Assembly: GCA_024734495.1 (NCBI GenBank)
Contig: JALMQS010000099.1
Coordinates: 103,136,019-103,200,018, forward strand
Source of the DNA: Forficula auricularia
Lineage: Eukaryota > Arthropoda > Insecta > Dermaptera > Forficulidae
Direction: 5' to 3'
Length of the DNA: 64,000 nucleotides
The notes beneath the pieces are model-generated. The model saw nothing but the letters and a program-made list of their open reading frames with translations, did not search any database and was not told the origin of the DNA. Shown piece after piece: positions 56,001-64,000 of the stretch (its first letter is position 1; every line of letters begins with the position of its first letter). Both the position numbers and the translations under genes were made by a program.

Positions 56001-58482
56001 ATAATCGTTTAAATGATTTATTTGAAAACCGTTTTTCAAAATGTTCTATTATATTAACTTTTACTGAAATAAAAGATATTTTTAGATCAATCTACATTGA
56101 ATTAGAAGCTTATTTTGGAGGACCATCGAAAAACGGAACTTGGTCCGGACTCGTAGGCCAAGTCCAAAATGGAACTGTTGATATTTGTGGACAATTACTT
56201 TTACTCCAGCAAAGAATGGATGTTATAAATCAATTAAGGCCATTGCTGACTGATAGGTAAAGTATATTTCAGCTAACGATGTAAGGATGAGGCTATTAAA
56301 AATAAATCTTTTTAATTAAAATATAATATAGTATTTTACTATTCTAGGAATATCATATCCCACGAGGGAAGTGAAATTTCAAAAGGGGCAGGCTTAGGTT
56401 TTGAAATAGTACACAAATTTAATTATTGAAAAAATATTTATGGTGTTCCATAAGAAAGCATATTTTTAATTAAGTACGCGTTATTTTGTAATCCAATAAT
56501 TTACATCAACCATGTTTTGAATAAGTAATTATTAATTACTTTTGTAACACTACACCATTGTTGAACTCATACAATTTAATTAAGAAAATAGAAAAAATAT
56601 TAATATATTTCAAAAATGTCAATAAATATAATTTGATTCTTAAGAGTTTTACACTATTGTAGTTTGATATATCGTCGGTTTAGAGTGCAAAGCTGCTAAT
56701 TCAATTTTTTATCATAAATGACATTAATACCGTTCGAAAGAAAAAGAAATGCAGCATCATCAAAGTAAAACTACTACCTAAAATTACGATAGCAAGTTGT
56801 AGAAAAAAAAATGTGAAAAATATTTTTTCCCATAACAGCTATTTTAAATTTTTTTTGTTTTTTTCTCTCCCCTGTAAAATTTCCTTGTTCTGAGTTTGCA
56901 GGTTTAGTCTCTAAGGAGACGATATTTAATTTTCCATCTGTATAAATGAGAATACAGCATACAGCATTTTTAGAATTGATATTTCATTATTTAGTACCGA
57001 CCTTGAAATTCTAGTTCATGTTGGTACAACCTATATAATATGGATAGAAGTAGATAAAAGTTAGAAATTTCAAATTTTCATGAATTAATGTAGAAGGCTG
57101 CTGGAATATATGAAAAACATGAGCCTTAGAGAATCCAATCAGATATTATAGTTATTTTTCAGAAAATCCTTAAGGTTAAATAAATAATTACTTGAGAATT
57201 AATGTTAATATATTTTTCAGGATTGTTCTTTCTATTCAGCATCCAGGTTTTATTAAAAATGGAATGAATTGGCAAGCCTTTTTACTGCCTTTTCATTTAC
57301 TCTCTTGGTTAACTATTTTGATTACTATGATATCATTTACCGGAATATTTAAGCTTATTGGATATCTTAAAAGAAATAAATGTAATCAGCTGTCCATGAT
57401 TGGATATATTCTTGAAATAACTAGAGCATTCTGTCAACAAGGTATGTTTTTTTTTTACTCTGGCGACTCTTTGTTGCCAGCATTGCAGGTATAATGCTCC
57501 ACTTTTTTTTTTACTGTCCTTTAATGAATCGTAGAATTCATTAGTGATTAAAATCTTACAAATATTCCACAAATAAATAGTTTTAATAACTTATGATAAA
57601 TAAACTAAATTTTTTTCAAAACTTTTAGGAGTGTTAGATCATGGCATATTAAATACGATTTCTGGATGGGTCTTTATGCTATCAATCAACTTCTTTTTCT
57701 TTTTAATATATAGTTTTTATTCAGGAATTATTATATCCTTCTTAGTAAATACAAATGATATTCTTCTTCTTAATAGTATTGAAGATATTATGAATGCGAA
57801 GTTTAAAATTGAATCCCATAAAGGCCCAATATTTCTTAGACTAGAGGTAATATTATTATTGAAATTTAACATATTATTAAAATATGATAATTAATTATAG
57901 TAATAAAAATAAATTTTTTAGAAAAGTGGTAATCGACTTTATAGAAGGCTCTATAAGGAATTTTTATTATCTATTAAAAATAAAGGACCTACACATTTGC
58001 AAGGTTTTGAGAGATTAAACGCGAATCCCAAATATGGATTTATAAGTCTTGAAAAGACTGTAAGCTCATACTTTTATAATAAAAAAACTGAAATATTGAA
58101 GTTTCCGTTTTTATTTCCAAAACAATTTTTATCTTTTTCTATGCCAAAATATCATCCTTATAAAAAATTCATCGAAATTAAGTAAATATTTGTTTTTTGA
58201 ATTGTAATTTACTATAATATTCAATTTGTTTTTTATAGATAAATAAAATAATAATTAATTTTTATTTTCAGAATACAAAGAATGAATGAAGTTGGAATTA
58301 CAAAGCGAATTTTAAGTCAGATGGAAAATACGAAGGAAAATGTTTATTCAAATACATTCGTTCCTGTCAATATATATGGATTTCTATTTCCTAACGTAAT
58401 ATTGTTAATTGGAATTCTTTTGGCTAGCGTTATACTAATTTTTGAATTAATTTTCTATTGGTATTCAAAGAAGAAGAAATAG
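42425..58482 (+). CDS. IR-like ionotropic receptor, gene B (nine exons, intact)
   Basis: Predicted divergent IR, a membrane cation channel for chemosensation (family inference). Exons: 42425-42587, 42695-42837, 46338-46634, 46929-47032, 56086-56256, 57221-57441, 57629-57846, 57922-58181, 58272-58482. Total 1788 nt, 595 residues, every junction GT/AG and in phase, no stops. Layout: signal peptide (FLLMLIMILSQ, residues 6-16); N-terminal region to about 200; S1 with NGTWSG near 252; TM1 about 318-340; pore about 345-377; TM2 about 378-404; S2 405-567; TM3 about 568-590 with a Lys tail. The length is typical for IRs, which lack the large amino-terminal domain of iGluRs. TEs fill introns 2 and 4. 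Start chosen because it gives the only full signal peptide. Confidence 0.88.
42838..44029. other. Gene B intron 2, 5' part
   Basis: Largely colinear with gene A intron 2 (2333-2880), so native intron. Frames at 42994 and 43572 are not conserved in gene A and are rejected as genes. Confidence 0.55.
44030..44386. repeat. Partial copy of the 58790-59484 MITE
   Basis: Shares AACAGAGATCAATTCGCC and TTCTTAACTATAAATATATC with that MITE's right arm. Its end is followed after a few bases by the Tc1 insertion. Confidence 0.65.
44389..45980 (+). mobile_element. Tc1-like DNA transposon
   Basis: About 1.59 kb with terminal inverted repeats of about 100 bp (CAAGCCCCGTCCCATCTCAA on the left) and TA target duplications (44387-44388, 45981-45982). 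Inserted in gene B intron 2. Confidence 0.92.
44690..45769 (+). pseudogene. Tc1 transposase (DD34E), broken
   Basis: N-terminal helix-turn-helix region (RGKVVDKKIRSIIINLFKKG) ends at a TGA near 44820. Then KKIIRKNRGSNYGELS, SDESRF (first Asp), VMVWGSMS, VFQQDEG (second Asp), and in another frame LSPIETLW (Glu). Frameshifts lie near 45190 and 45490. A segment 45042-45100 with GT and AG ends separates two blocks in one frame and could be an intron. Not functional as read. Confidence 0.85.
45983..46337. other. Gene B intron 2, 3' end
   Basis: Native intron end with a G/C-rich patch (GGGGTGGGGGGC near 46127) and the exon 3 acceptor TTTTTTTCAG (46337). No gene. Confidence 0.5.
47150..48305 (-). 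repeat. Composite repeat: tandem array, spacer, X
   Basis: Reverse-orientation copy of the 33320-34600 unit in gene B intron 4. Array 47220-47600, spacer with TACTCTAGAGTAAAG, X ending TTGGATAAAGT at 48305. Confidence 0.75.
47470..47573. repeat. Near-perfect palindrome within the tandem array
   Basis: Arms of about 50 bp around CAACTCAAGCTTGAGTTG, joining two opposite-facing array units. Confidence 0.8.
48306..49354. other. Gene B intron 4, unresolved and tandem repeats
   Basis: 48690-48900 holds a repeat of about 165 bp (GATTTTAAATTAAGAAACAT twice) followed by a C-run at 48911-48927. No gene supported. Confidence 0.5.
49589..49631 (-). ncRNA. Hammerhead-ribozyme-like motif, minus strand
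   Basis: Minus-strand order: AAACTC (stem I), CTGATGA, T, GGA-CTAATAA-TCC (stem II), GAAA, TATATT, GAGTTT (stem I). The conserved core is complete; stem III would be minimal, as reported for Penelope-like element hammerheads. The unpaired T after CTGATGA is atypical. Activity untested. Confidence 0.5.
49657..49693 (+). ncRNA. Hammerhead-ribozyme-like motif, plus strand
   Basis: AAACTC, CTGATGA, T, GG-ACA-CC, GAAA, TATATT, GAGTTT. Same core as the minus-strand copy in the other hairpin arm, but stem II is only two pairs. Confidence 0.45.
50470..51157 (-). repeat. Composite repeat copy 3, cut by the R2-like element
   Basis: Three array units (50510-50800), spacer, then X up to GTACTAATGTTTGTGGTCC, where the R2-like sequence begins. 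It contains assembly gap 50610-50619. Confidence 0.75.
50610..50619. other. Assembly gap (10 N)
   Basis: Gap inside the tandem array; flanks TGGTTATTC and TCAAGTACTAG fit the unit consensus with about one base missing. Confidence 0.95.
51158..54240 (-). mobile_element. R2-like non-LTR retrotransposon outside rDNA, 3' truncated
   Basis: GC-rich block in AT-rich surroundings, minus strand, within gene B intron 4. Order: 5' untranslated region (53840-54240), C2H2 zinc finger, acidic linker, RT, CCHC knuckle. The C-terminal endonuclease and 3' UTR are missing. No 28S rRNA sequence flanks it. Confidence 0.82.
51166..53839 (-). pseudogene. R2-like ORF: zinc finger, RT, CCHC
   Basis: The N-terminal frame starts at 53839 with a single C2H2 finger (CPHCNRAFRKNKGLGIHLAT). 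An acidic, Pro/Gly-rich linker sits in another frame (52876-53535). The RT frame (51291-52946) has AAGPDGLTSASWKRLP, RPITVNSVVARQLSR, RGFIKADGCAENTQ, LDISKAFDTI, GRGVRQGDPLSPFLFN, the catalytic FADD and YLGVRLDSSG. At 51166-51236 another frame has CRAGC-x7-H-x4-C, the R2 CCHC motif. A patch of AT-rich sequence (51290-51350) and a deletion separate RT and CCHC. A copied 43-bp segment interrupts the N-terminal frame at 53488-53531. Confidence 0.82.
54241..54480. repeat. ATGA/TAAATAA minisatellite
   Basis: Degenerate iterations of GAATGAGATGATTTAATAAAT. Non-coding. Confidence 0.65.
54481..55314. other. GC-richer unresolved block
   Basis: Contains a G-run (54624-54637) and several short frames with no family match. 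Base composition suggests TE-derived sequence; class unknown. Confidence 0.4.
55315..55810. repeat. Chimeric patch of R2-like and repeat fragments
   Basis: AGAAGACGCCGCCACAAG (as at 52083) is fused to a 170-bp block identical to 53241-53415, then to AACATTAAATATATTGATAA (as near 48890), a G/C run, and GGCACGGACGAAAAGCTCGT (as at 49357). Confidence 0.75.
55811..56085. other. Gene B intron 4, 3' end
   Basis: Native intron sequence similar to gene A 23990-24185, with the exon 5 acceptor at 56085. No gene. Confidence 0.55.
56086..58482 (+). CDS. Gene B exons 5-9 (channel half)
   Basis: Exon 5: PSKNGTWSGLVGQVQNGTVD (S1). Exon 6: TM1 LTILITMISFTGIFKLIGYL and ILEITRAFCQQ, donor GTATGT. Exon 7: canonical CTTTTAG acceptor, GVLDHGILNTISGWVF and TM2. 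Exon 8: S2 with YGFISLEKTVSSYFYNKKTE. Exon 9: EVGITKRILSQ, TM3 and YWYSKKKK, stop TAG at 58480-58482. Introns 6-8 are 187, 75 and 90 bp. Confidence 0.88.
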
Positions 58483-58789
58483 GTAAATTATATGATTATT
58501 GTTGGACAAGTATATATTGCCACAATTTATTTACTTAATACTCATGTTTAGAAAACCTAAATTGTTATTTGTAGACTTAATTATTCTTGGCGAATTTTAA
58601 CTTGGCTATCCACAAGATTTCATTTATTAATTCCCCTAACCCTAGAAAAGTGACAAATTTTAGCATTCTAGGCTTAAAATTTAACCTATCCATTCATTAT
58701 AGGGGTTGAAAAAGAGAAAGTCTAGATTTTTTGATTTTTCCTATATTAGTACCCCAAACTCCACCATTATGCAAAATTTTAGCATCCTA
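58483..58789. other. 3' flank of gene B
   Basis: No gene; AT-rich with no clear repeat. Confidence 0.45.
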
Positions 58790-59484
58790 CACTGAAAAAA
58801 CGATATATTTATAGTTAAGAAATTATCTTCAATATGAATAGATAGTGAACTTAATTATGGCGAAATCGATCTCTGTTCAATATGAATAAATGATATACGT
58901 ATTTTAAGTATTCTCATATTTTTGGAGCAACTCTAGATTTATTAATAATTAAGATGCTGCTATTTGAACCAAGAACCAATAAGTAAATTATGAATATATT
59001 GTTATTTGAGTAAAATAGTGGAATAGTTAAATTTAATAGTTGGGTATTTAAATGAAATAATAAGTAATTTCGTAATTACCACAATATCTATATAAACATG
59101 AATATATTTTATTTATAATAAATATAGGTATGTATTTCTAACTAGAAGATGAGTATATTCCTTTGATGTAGAATCTATATTCAATCAAATGAATTATATA
59201 AATATTTATTTTAATTATTCATTTGGTTGAATTAATATGATAAAAATTTGAATTAATTTTATATTTGATTAAGTTATAAAGTAATCTTTACTTATTGTTG
59301 CTTGGTTGGAATAGCGTCATCTTAATTATTAATATATCTAGAGTTGTTCCGAAATTATGAGAATCTTTAAAATACGTATATCATTTATTCATAGTGAACA
59401 GAGATCGATTTCGCAATAATTAACTTCACCATCTATTCATATCAAATATAATTTCTTAACTATAAATATATCGTTTTTTCAGTG
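58790..59484. mobile_element. 695-bp MITE with TA target duplication
   Basis: Ends CACTGAAAAAACGATATATT and complement, flanked by TA on both sides. Inverted arms extend about 150 bp (58790-58940 and 59330-59484). Tc1/mariner-type by TSD. Confidence 0.82.
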
Positions 59485-60424
59485 TACCAAGGGACCATAT
59501 TTTAGCATTTAATTAATTGGGTATCTCGACAGGACCAGATCTCTGGCACCAGCGAGTCAATTCATGAGATTTCTCTTCCATTTTAAACTTCTTCCGACCC
59601 AATATCAATGTATGCAGCGAGAGTAAAAATGTTAGACCTCAAACTTTTAAGAAATGAAAAAAACACTGGCCGGCGTGGCGGGAGCAATGTACGTAAGCTT
59701 TATTCTAAAAGTCCCGAAATGAACTCATTGTTCGGTGGGTGGAAATGGTTGTCTGTAATGCACTACATCATAGGCTCCTCTCACATTATGACGGGAACGG
59801 CAAATGAAATCATGAAGCCTATTTTATACATATTTTACCCACACGTGTAATGATTTCATTTGCCGGTACTGTATTTAAAATATCTGCCATTTTTGATATT
59901 TTATAAAAAGCTTTTTATCTTTCTCTCAATAAAATAAAGCTGAATTGTTTAAGTAAGCTTAAGTAGGCCTTTTACCCGACGCCATTAATACGATTTCAAA
60001 TATAAATTATTTTCGACTTTTTAGGTGCCCTTTGAAGTGATTTTTTTATTTTTTAAATTTATATGAGTAATATTTTTTTTAGTTACTATCTTCTAATTTT
60101 TAAGAATAATAAATAAATGATATGTTTTAATTTAAATAAATAATATTATTTATAAAAAGATGCAAGTAAAGATGCGAGTGATTACTCGCTATTGTAATTG
60201 AATTTGTCTTTAAATAGCAAATACAAATATCAATTTTTTTTAATATATGACAAAATATTTTTATGTATAATAATTATTTTTCAAAAAATGAAATATTAAA
60301 AATATATTGGTTAGAGAAAGCGAGGTTTTAGCCTAAAAAAAAAAAACAAAAAAAAAACTCAATTTTGTCTAACATTATATCTTGGCCCTGAAAAATATGA
60401 TTTTCCGCCCTGGTAAACAAATTA
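59485..60424. other. Unresolved 3' intergenic
   Basis: A 16-bp inverted pair (GGCAAATGAAATCAT, 59799 and 59848) flanks a short spacer. The 80-codon frame 59608-59850 has no family signature. No gene supported. Confidence 0.4.
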
Positions 60425-60449
60425 CTATTTCAGTTAAAGAGTTTAAGGT

Positions 60450-60960
60450 AGTTCTTTCACAAATGCAATAGTTCAAGAAGTCTTCGAAACTTAGAATATA
60501 AATCATTAAAAGCATAATAAACACAGTGTTAAAATTTAAAGAAAATTTACAACTCCAAACATTAAATAATTGTAATTAAAAATGAAATTTTTTACATATG
60601 GTAGATTGGAAAAGGGTGGGAAAATAATCATTATTTTATTTTTTTTCATTGAATGACTTTCACCATTTTGATGAAAAAATAATATTTGTTAGAATAATAT
60701 ATTCTGAGTAAAATTAAAATTATTTACCTAGTAGTTTTGATAAAAAAAAAAAAAAAAAATATTGGGCCGATTATTTTTAGTGGAGGAGATATAAGTTCAA
60801 TGGCTTGGAAACGATCCATTCATAAAGAGGATATAGTAGTGTGATAGTGTGATAAATACAGTCATGTTAAAAAAATATAACCTAAAATTTTAGCACCGTG
60901 CATATGTATAGAGTGGCTACGAGGCTAAAACTTTTTGTGTGGATTGTCGCGAAATAACTA
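60450..60960. repeat. Dispersed repeat, inverse of 29820-31010
   Basis: Carries the empty site of the 30289-30944 solo LTR and the block TTGTCGCGAAATAACTACC. Non-coding. Confidence 0.7.
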
Positions 60961-61149
60961 CCTTAAGAAAGATATGACTCAGCAAACAAAGTGTGAATTC
61001 AAATTATACTCTGAATTTTTGAATTATATATTTTTGTATATTGTTTGTATTATATAAAATATAATTTATAAATTAGATAAAATTATTATTAATTTGTAAA
61101 TATTGAAATTAAAAATAAATATCGAATAAAATGTATTAATATTTATTTA

Positions 61150-61300
61150 TTTATAACTTTTAAGGAGTTAGGTGTTGGTTCTAGGTAAAACATTTTAATA
61201 TAATAATAAAATTTGAGCAAGATGCGAGGTAGGTTTCACAAAAAATATATATTTTTGGTTTGCAGTGAATAAAGTAAAAAACAAAATCACATTAATAAAA
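61150..61300. repeat. Hairpin-family fragment
   Basis: TAGGTGTTGGTTCTAGGTAA at 61170 is the complement of the family end motif. Confidence 0.6.
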
Positions 61301-61409
61301 TGGAACTGAGGCAGCAAATGGGGATAACTCGAATGTTTAAATGGTAAACTCAAACTTTTCTATTCTCTACCTATTTAAAGCTTATGTAAAAATTATCGTT
61401 TGATACATA

Positions 61410-61995
61410 CTAATTAAAAAAAAATCGACTCCAAAAAAATTAAATGCAACAAATAAAATAATAAGAACTCAAAAATCAAATAAAATGCACTAAAAGCTAT
61501 AAAATAATTATCTAATTTAGTTACAACTAAACGACGAAATTTTTCCATGAAATCACTTTTTGAAGTCGGTACCAATCGAAGGGTGAACCGCGAACTAACA
61601 TTGTGAACACCTACTTCCACTTCCACTTTCATTTCCAAGTAGAAGACAATAGATGACAATTGATTATTATCTAATGAATTCCAAAGTAATTCCAAATAAT
61701 TCCAAAGACGATGTACACCTAATTCCAATCGCGGTTCACCCATCGGTGCCACTCAATACATTTTAGGAATCGCACTCGATGGATCTTACTACATTTGGCG
61801 TGTAATGAAGACAACATCGCAAGACAAGCTCGCTTATATAGTTTGTTTAGCACCGACTCCAAAAAGTGGTTTATTTGAAAAATGTTGTTGTTTAGTTGTA
61901 ACTAAATTAGTTAATTATTTTATACCTTTTAGTGCATTTTATTTGATTTTTCAGTTCAAATTATTTTTTTGTTACATTTAATTTTTTTGAAGTCT
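61410..61995. mobile_element. Second element of the ACCGACTTCAAA family
   Basis: Ends ATCGACTCCAAAAAAATTAA and TTAATTTTTTTGAAGTC; inner arms with AACTAAACGACGAAATT match 35096-35390. It hosts a smaller MITE at 61577-61742. A 112-codon minus frame across it is a chance read-through. Confidence 0.7.
61577..61742. mobile_element. Innermost MITE
   Basis: GGGTGAACCGCGA at the left and TCGCGGTTCACCC at the right; about 165 bp, absent from the related element at 34709-35410. Confidence 0.65.
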
Positions 61996-62919
61996 ATTTT
62001 TTTTCTAAAAATTATTTTTTTCATTCTTTAAATAAGAATTCATTGACTTTTTGGTGACTGACTGGTCGCTTCCGGTTCCTGATTTCACTAAAAGAAACTA
62101 ATGAGGAGAGGTGCTCCATACATTCATAATGACGAAATATCCTAACTTTGGCATCTTTTCATTTGGATAGTATAAACAATAGATAATAACAATAAGAAAC
62201 ATATTTAGTATTTTTCAGTGAATTTTTGAGCAAATTCAAAACTCCGGCCGGGTAGAGAACTTCACCCATTGGTCAGCGCAAAGAGTAATAATTTTTCATT
62301 TCATTTTATCGGCACTTAGCAGCCAGTTCTTTTATCTTTTACAATCACGAGTGAATAAATAATTGAATATTTTAGTTCTTGTCCGAACTCGAATTTGAAT
62401 TTGAATTATTTTTTTCATTTAGATTTTTTCAATAAATTCAATTTTTTAGCACTTATAATAAAAACATTTAATTTAGAAAAAAAAAAAGTGTACTAGTTAA
62501 TGTCCTCAAAATGTAGTCTGAATTTGAACTAGATTTGTGACGTTGGTCCGCCTGTGGTTAGGCAACAAATCGCGCGTAGAAGATTGAAAGCTGCGTAAGA
62601 GCTAGGCGAGTTCAGTCGTTGATTGAATGCTCCAGAGGTTATGGCATGTAAACCATCAAGTATGTATGAAAGGATGATTTTTACATAAGCTTTAAATAGG
62701 TAAAGAATAGAAAAGGTTGAGTTTACTATTTAAACATTCGAGTTATCCCGATTTTCTGCCTCAGATCGGCAATTCTAGTGTAACTGTGGCGCCGCGATCT
62801 GACGATGGAGTCTTATAGTGCTCACCGAAATAAAACGAAAATGAAGAATACCATTTTTCAAGATTTCGCTTAGTTTTCGAGATATCCAGTTTAAAAAATA
62901 TTTTTTTTGTATTTATTTT

Positions 62920-63510
62920 CTTTTATTTTTCATTTGTTTTTTATTGTAACCTTGGAAACCGTAGTATCACGGGTCCCGTGTGGCGCCGCAACTGACGACG
63001 GATTCATTTAGAAAATAATAAAAAATAATTAGTAAATGCCCGAAAAATTCGAATATGTAACAGTCGCTGCTGGTTCGGTTAAGATATATTCAGTCCGGCT
63101 CGGTTCAGCTCGTATATCTTCATCAACTAACGCCAACTTAATCGCCTGAAAACCAGCCCAAAATGAAGATATACGAGCCGAACCGGCCCGAACTGAATTT
63201 ATCTTAACCGAACCTTTCAAAGTTTGTTCGGGAACCCGTTTTTTTTATCTAAATGACCCGAGATGATGAATAGAACCGAACCTATGGAAAGTTCTAAAAG
63301 TGAAAATTGGAAACGCCTACTGGCGCTCACTTGATACAATTTGAGACATCACAGTCCATAAATTCAATTTCAGTTGAAATTTGTAGTTTAAAATTTTATT
63401 TTTACTTTCCTACTTATTTTGTCAGTTCTAAAAGAATCCGTCATCAGATAGCGGCGCCACACGGACACCGTGATACTAGGGTTTACAAGGTTTTAATAAA
63501 AAACAAATGA
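62920..63510. mobile_element. Fold-back element with nested hairpin
   Basis: Outer arms carry ACGGGTCCCGTGTGGCGCCG and its near-complement at 63448-63475. An inner hairpin 63073-63213 has arms around TTCGGTTAAGATA and TATACGAGCCGAACCGG. A third GGCGCCGCGATCTGACGATG arm lies at 62786-62810. Confidence 0.7.
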
Positions 63511-64000
63511 ACAAGTTCTTTTCTAAGGCTCAAATAGCAACACTAAAGAAATTTAATATTTTGAATATAGACTGATACAAATTGTCTTGGTGACGAAATT
63601 ACCTATTATCCAAATAAAAAAATAAATATTTACGAAAAATTATCTACTACTAGTAAAGTGCATTTGTGCCTGAGTCTGTGACTATGTCCGTCCTTAGCTG
63701 GTAGCCCAAACCACTAAATATAGAAAGATTAAATTTGGAGAGGATACTAGTTCTCTGACATATGGGCTAAGAAAGGATTTTTCGAAATTCGACCTCTTAA
63801 GGGGAATAAAGGTCCCAAAATTTGTTTTCAGAATTTTTCAACATCTCTTAAACCGAAACAGATATCGATATGATCTTTGCTTAGAAAAGAGAAGCATTAA
63901 AATACAAAAAAAAAAAATTTGAGTATTTTACACTATTTGCTTCTAAATGGGAGATACAGTCATTTGGGTATAAATCTTTGGAATTTTTAATGTCCTCTCT
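63511..64000. other. Right edge, nothing recognised
   Basis: No gene or repeat supported. Confidence 0.45.

Larger units (their letters stand above)
61305..62765. mobile_element. Outer inverted-repeat element (nest of three)
   Basis: Arms 61305-61395 and 62680-62765 (ACTGAGGCAG, GGGATAACTCGAATG, AAATAGGTAAAGAATAGAAA on the complement). It contains the element 61410-61995. Confidence 0.7.

Noticed and set aside
61414..61752. 112-codon minus-strand frame
   Set aside because: Runs across the boundaries of two nested MITEs; no family match.

Overview
This is AT-rich nuclear DNA from an arthropod, most probably an insect. Coding exons are small and interrupted by spliceosomal introns, the recognisable host genes belong to the ionotropic receptor (IR) chemosensory family, and the rest is mostly transposable elements (TEs): Jockey, RTE, R2-like, gypsy-type LTR, Penelope-like, mariner and Tc1, plus MITEs and satellites. 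I cannot name the species. No bacterial operons, CRISPR arrays, rRNA genes or intact tRNA genes were seen.

The backbone is a tandem pair of plus-strand IR-like genes with the same nine-exon structure. Gene A has exons from 1450 to 32513 and gene B from 42425 to 58482. I found exon boundaries by comparing the two copies. Every junction has GT/AG (gene A exon 7 needs a shifted AG), phases match, and the summed coding lengths are 1749 and 1788 nt (582 and 595 residues). An orphan exon 3 (891-1157) is a relic of a third copy. Gene B looks intact. Gene A has a 1-nt deletion after the ancestral start codon and a mutated exon 7 acceptor.

The introns are TE graveyards. Gene A intron 4 (about 20 kb) holds an antisense BEN-domain gene (4633-5686), fold-back elements, tandem repeats, a Jockey element (9841-12693), a gypsy-type LTR element (12942-18568), a GC-rich dispersed element (18873-20433) and an RTE element (20494-23894). 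Intron 6 holds inverted and tandem repeats and a solo LTR (30289-30944). Between the genes lie composite repeats, an element bounded by TTGAAGTCGGTT-type ends, a partial duplicate of the gene B 5' flank that ends at an assembly gap, and a Penelope-like element split by a mariner. Gene B introns carry a Tc1 element (44389-45980), hairpin repeats with hammerhead-ribozyme-like motifs (49494-49776) and a GC-rich R2-like retrotransposon outside rDNA (51158-54240), followed by a chimeric patch of R2 pieces (55315-55810). The 3' flank is nested MITEs.

The most unusual systems are: (1) an LTR element whose gag is joined by a T-TTT-TTA minus-1 slip site to a 759-codon open pol with protease and integrase but no reverse transcriptase or RNase H; and (2) Penelope-type hairpin repeats carrying a hammerhead-like core on both strands, with a compensatory base change in stem II between copies.
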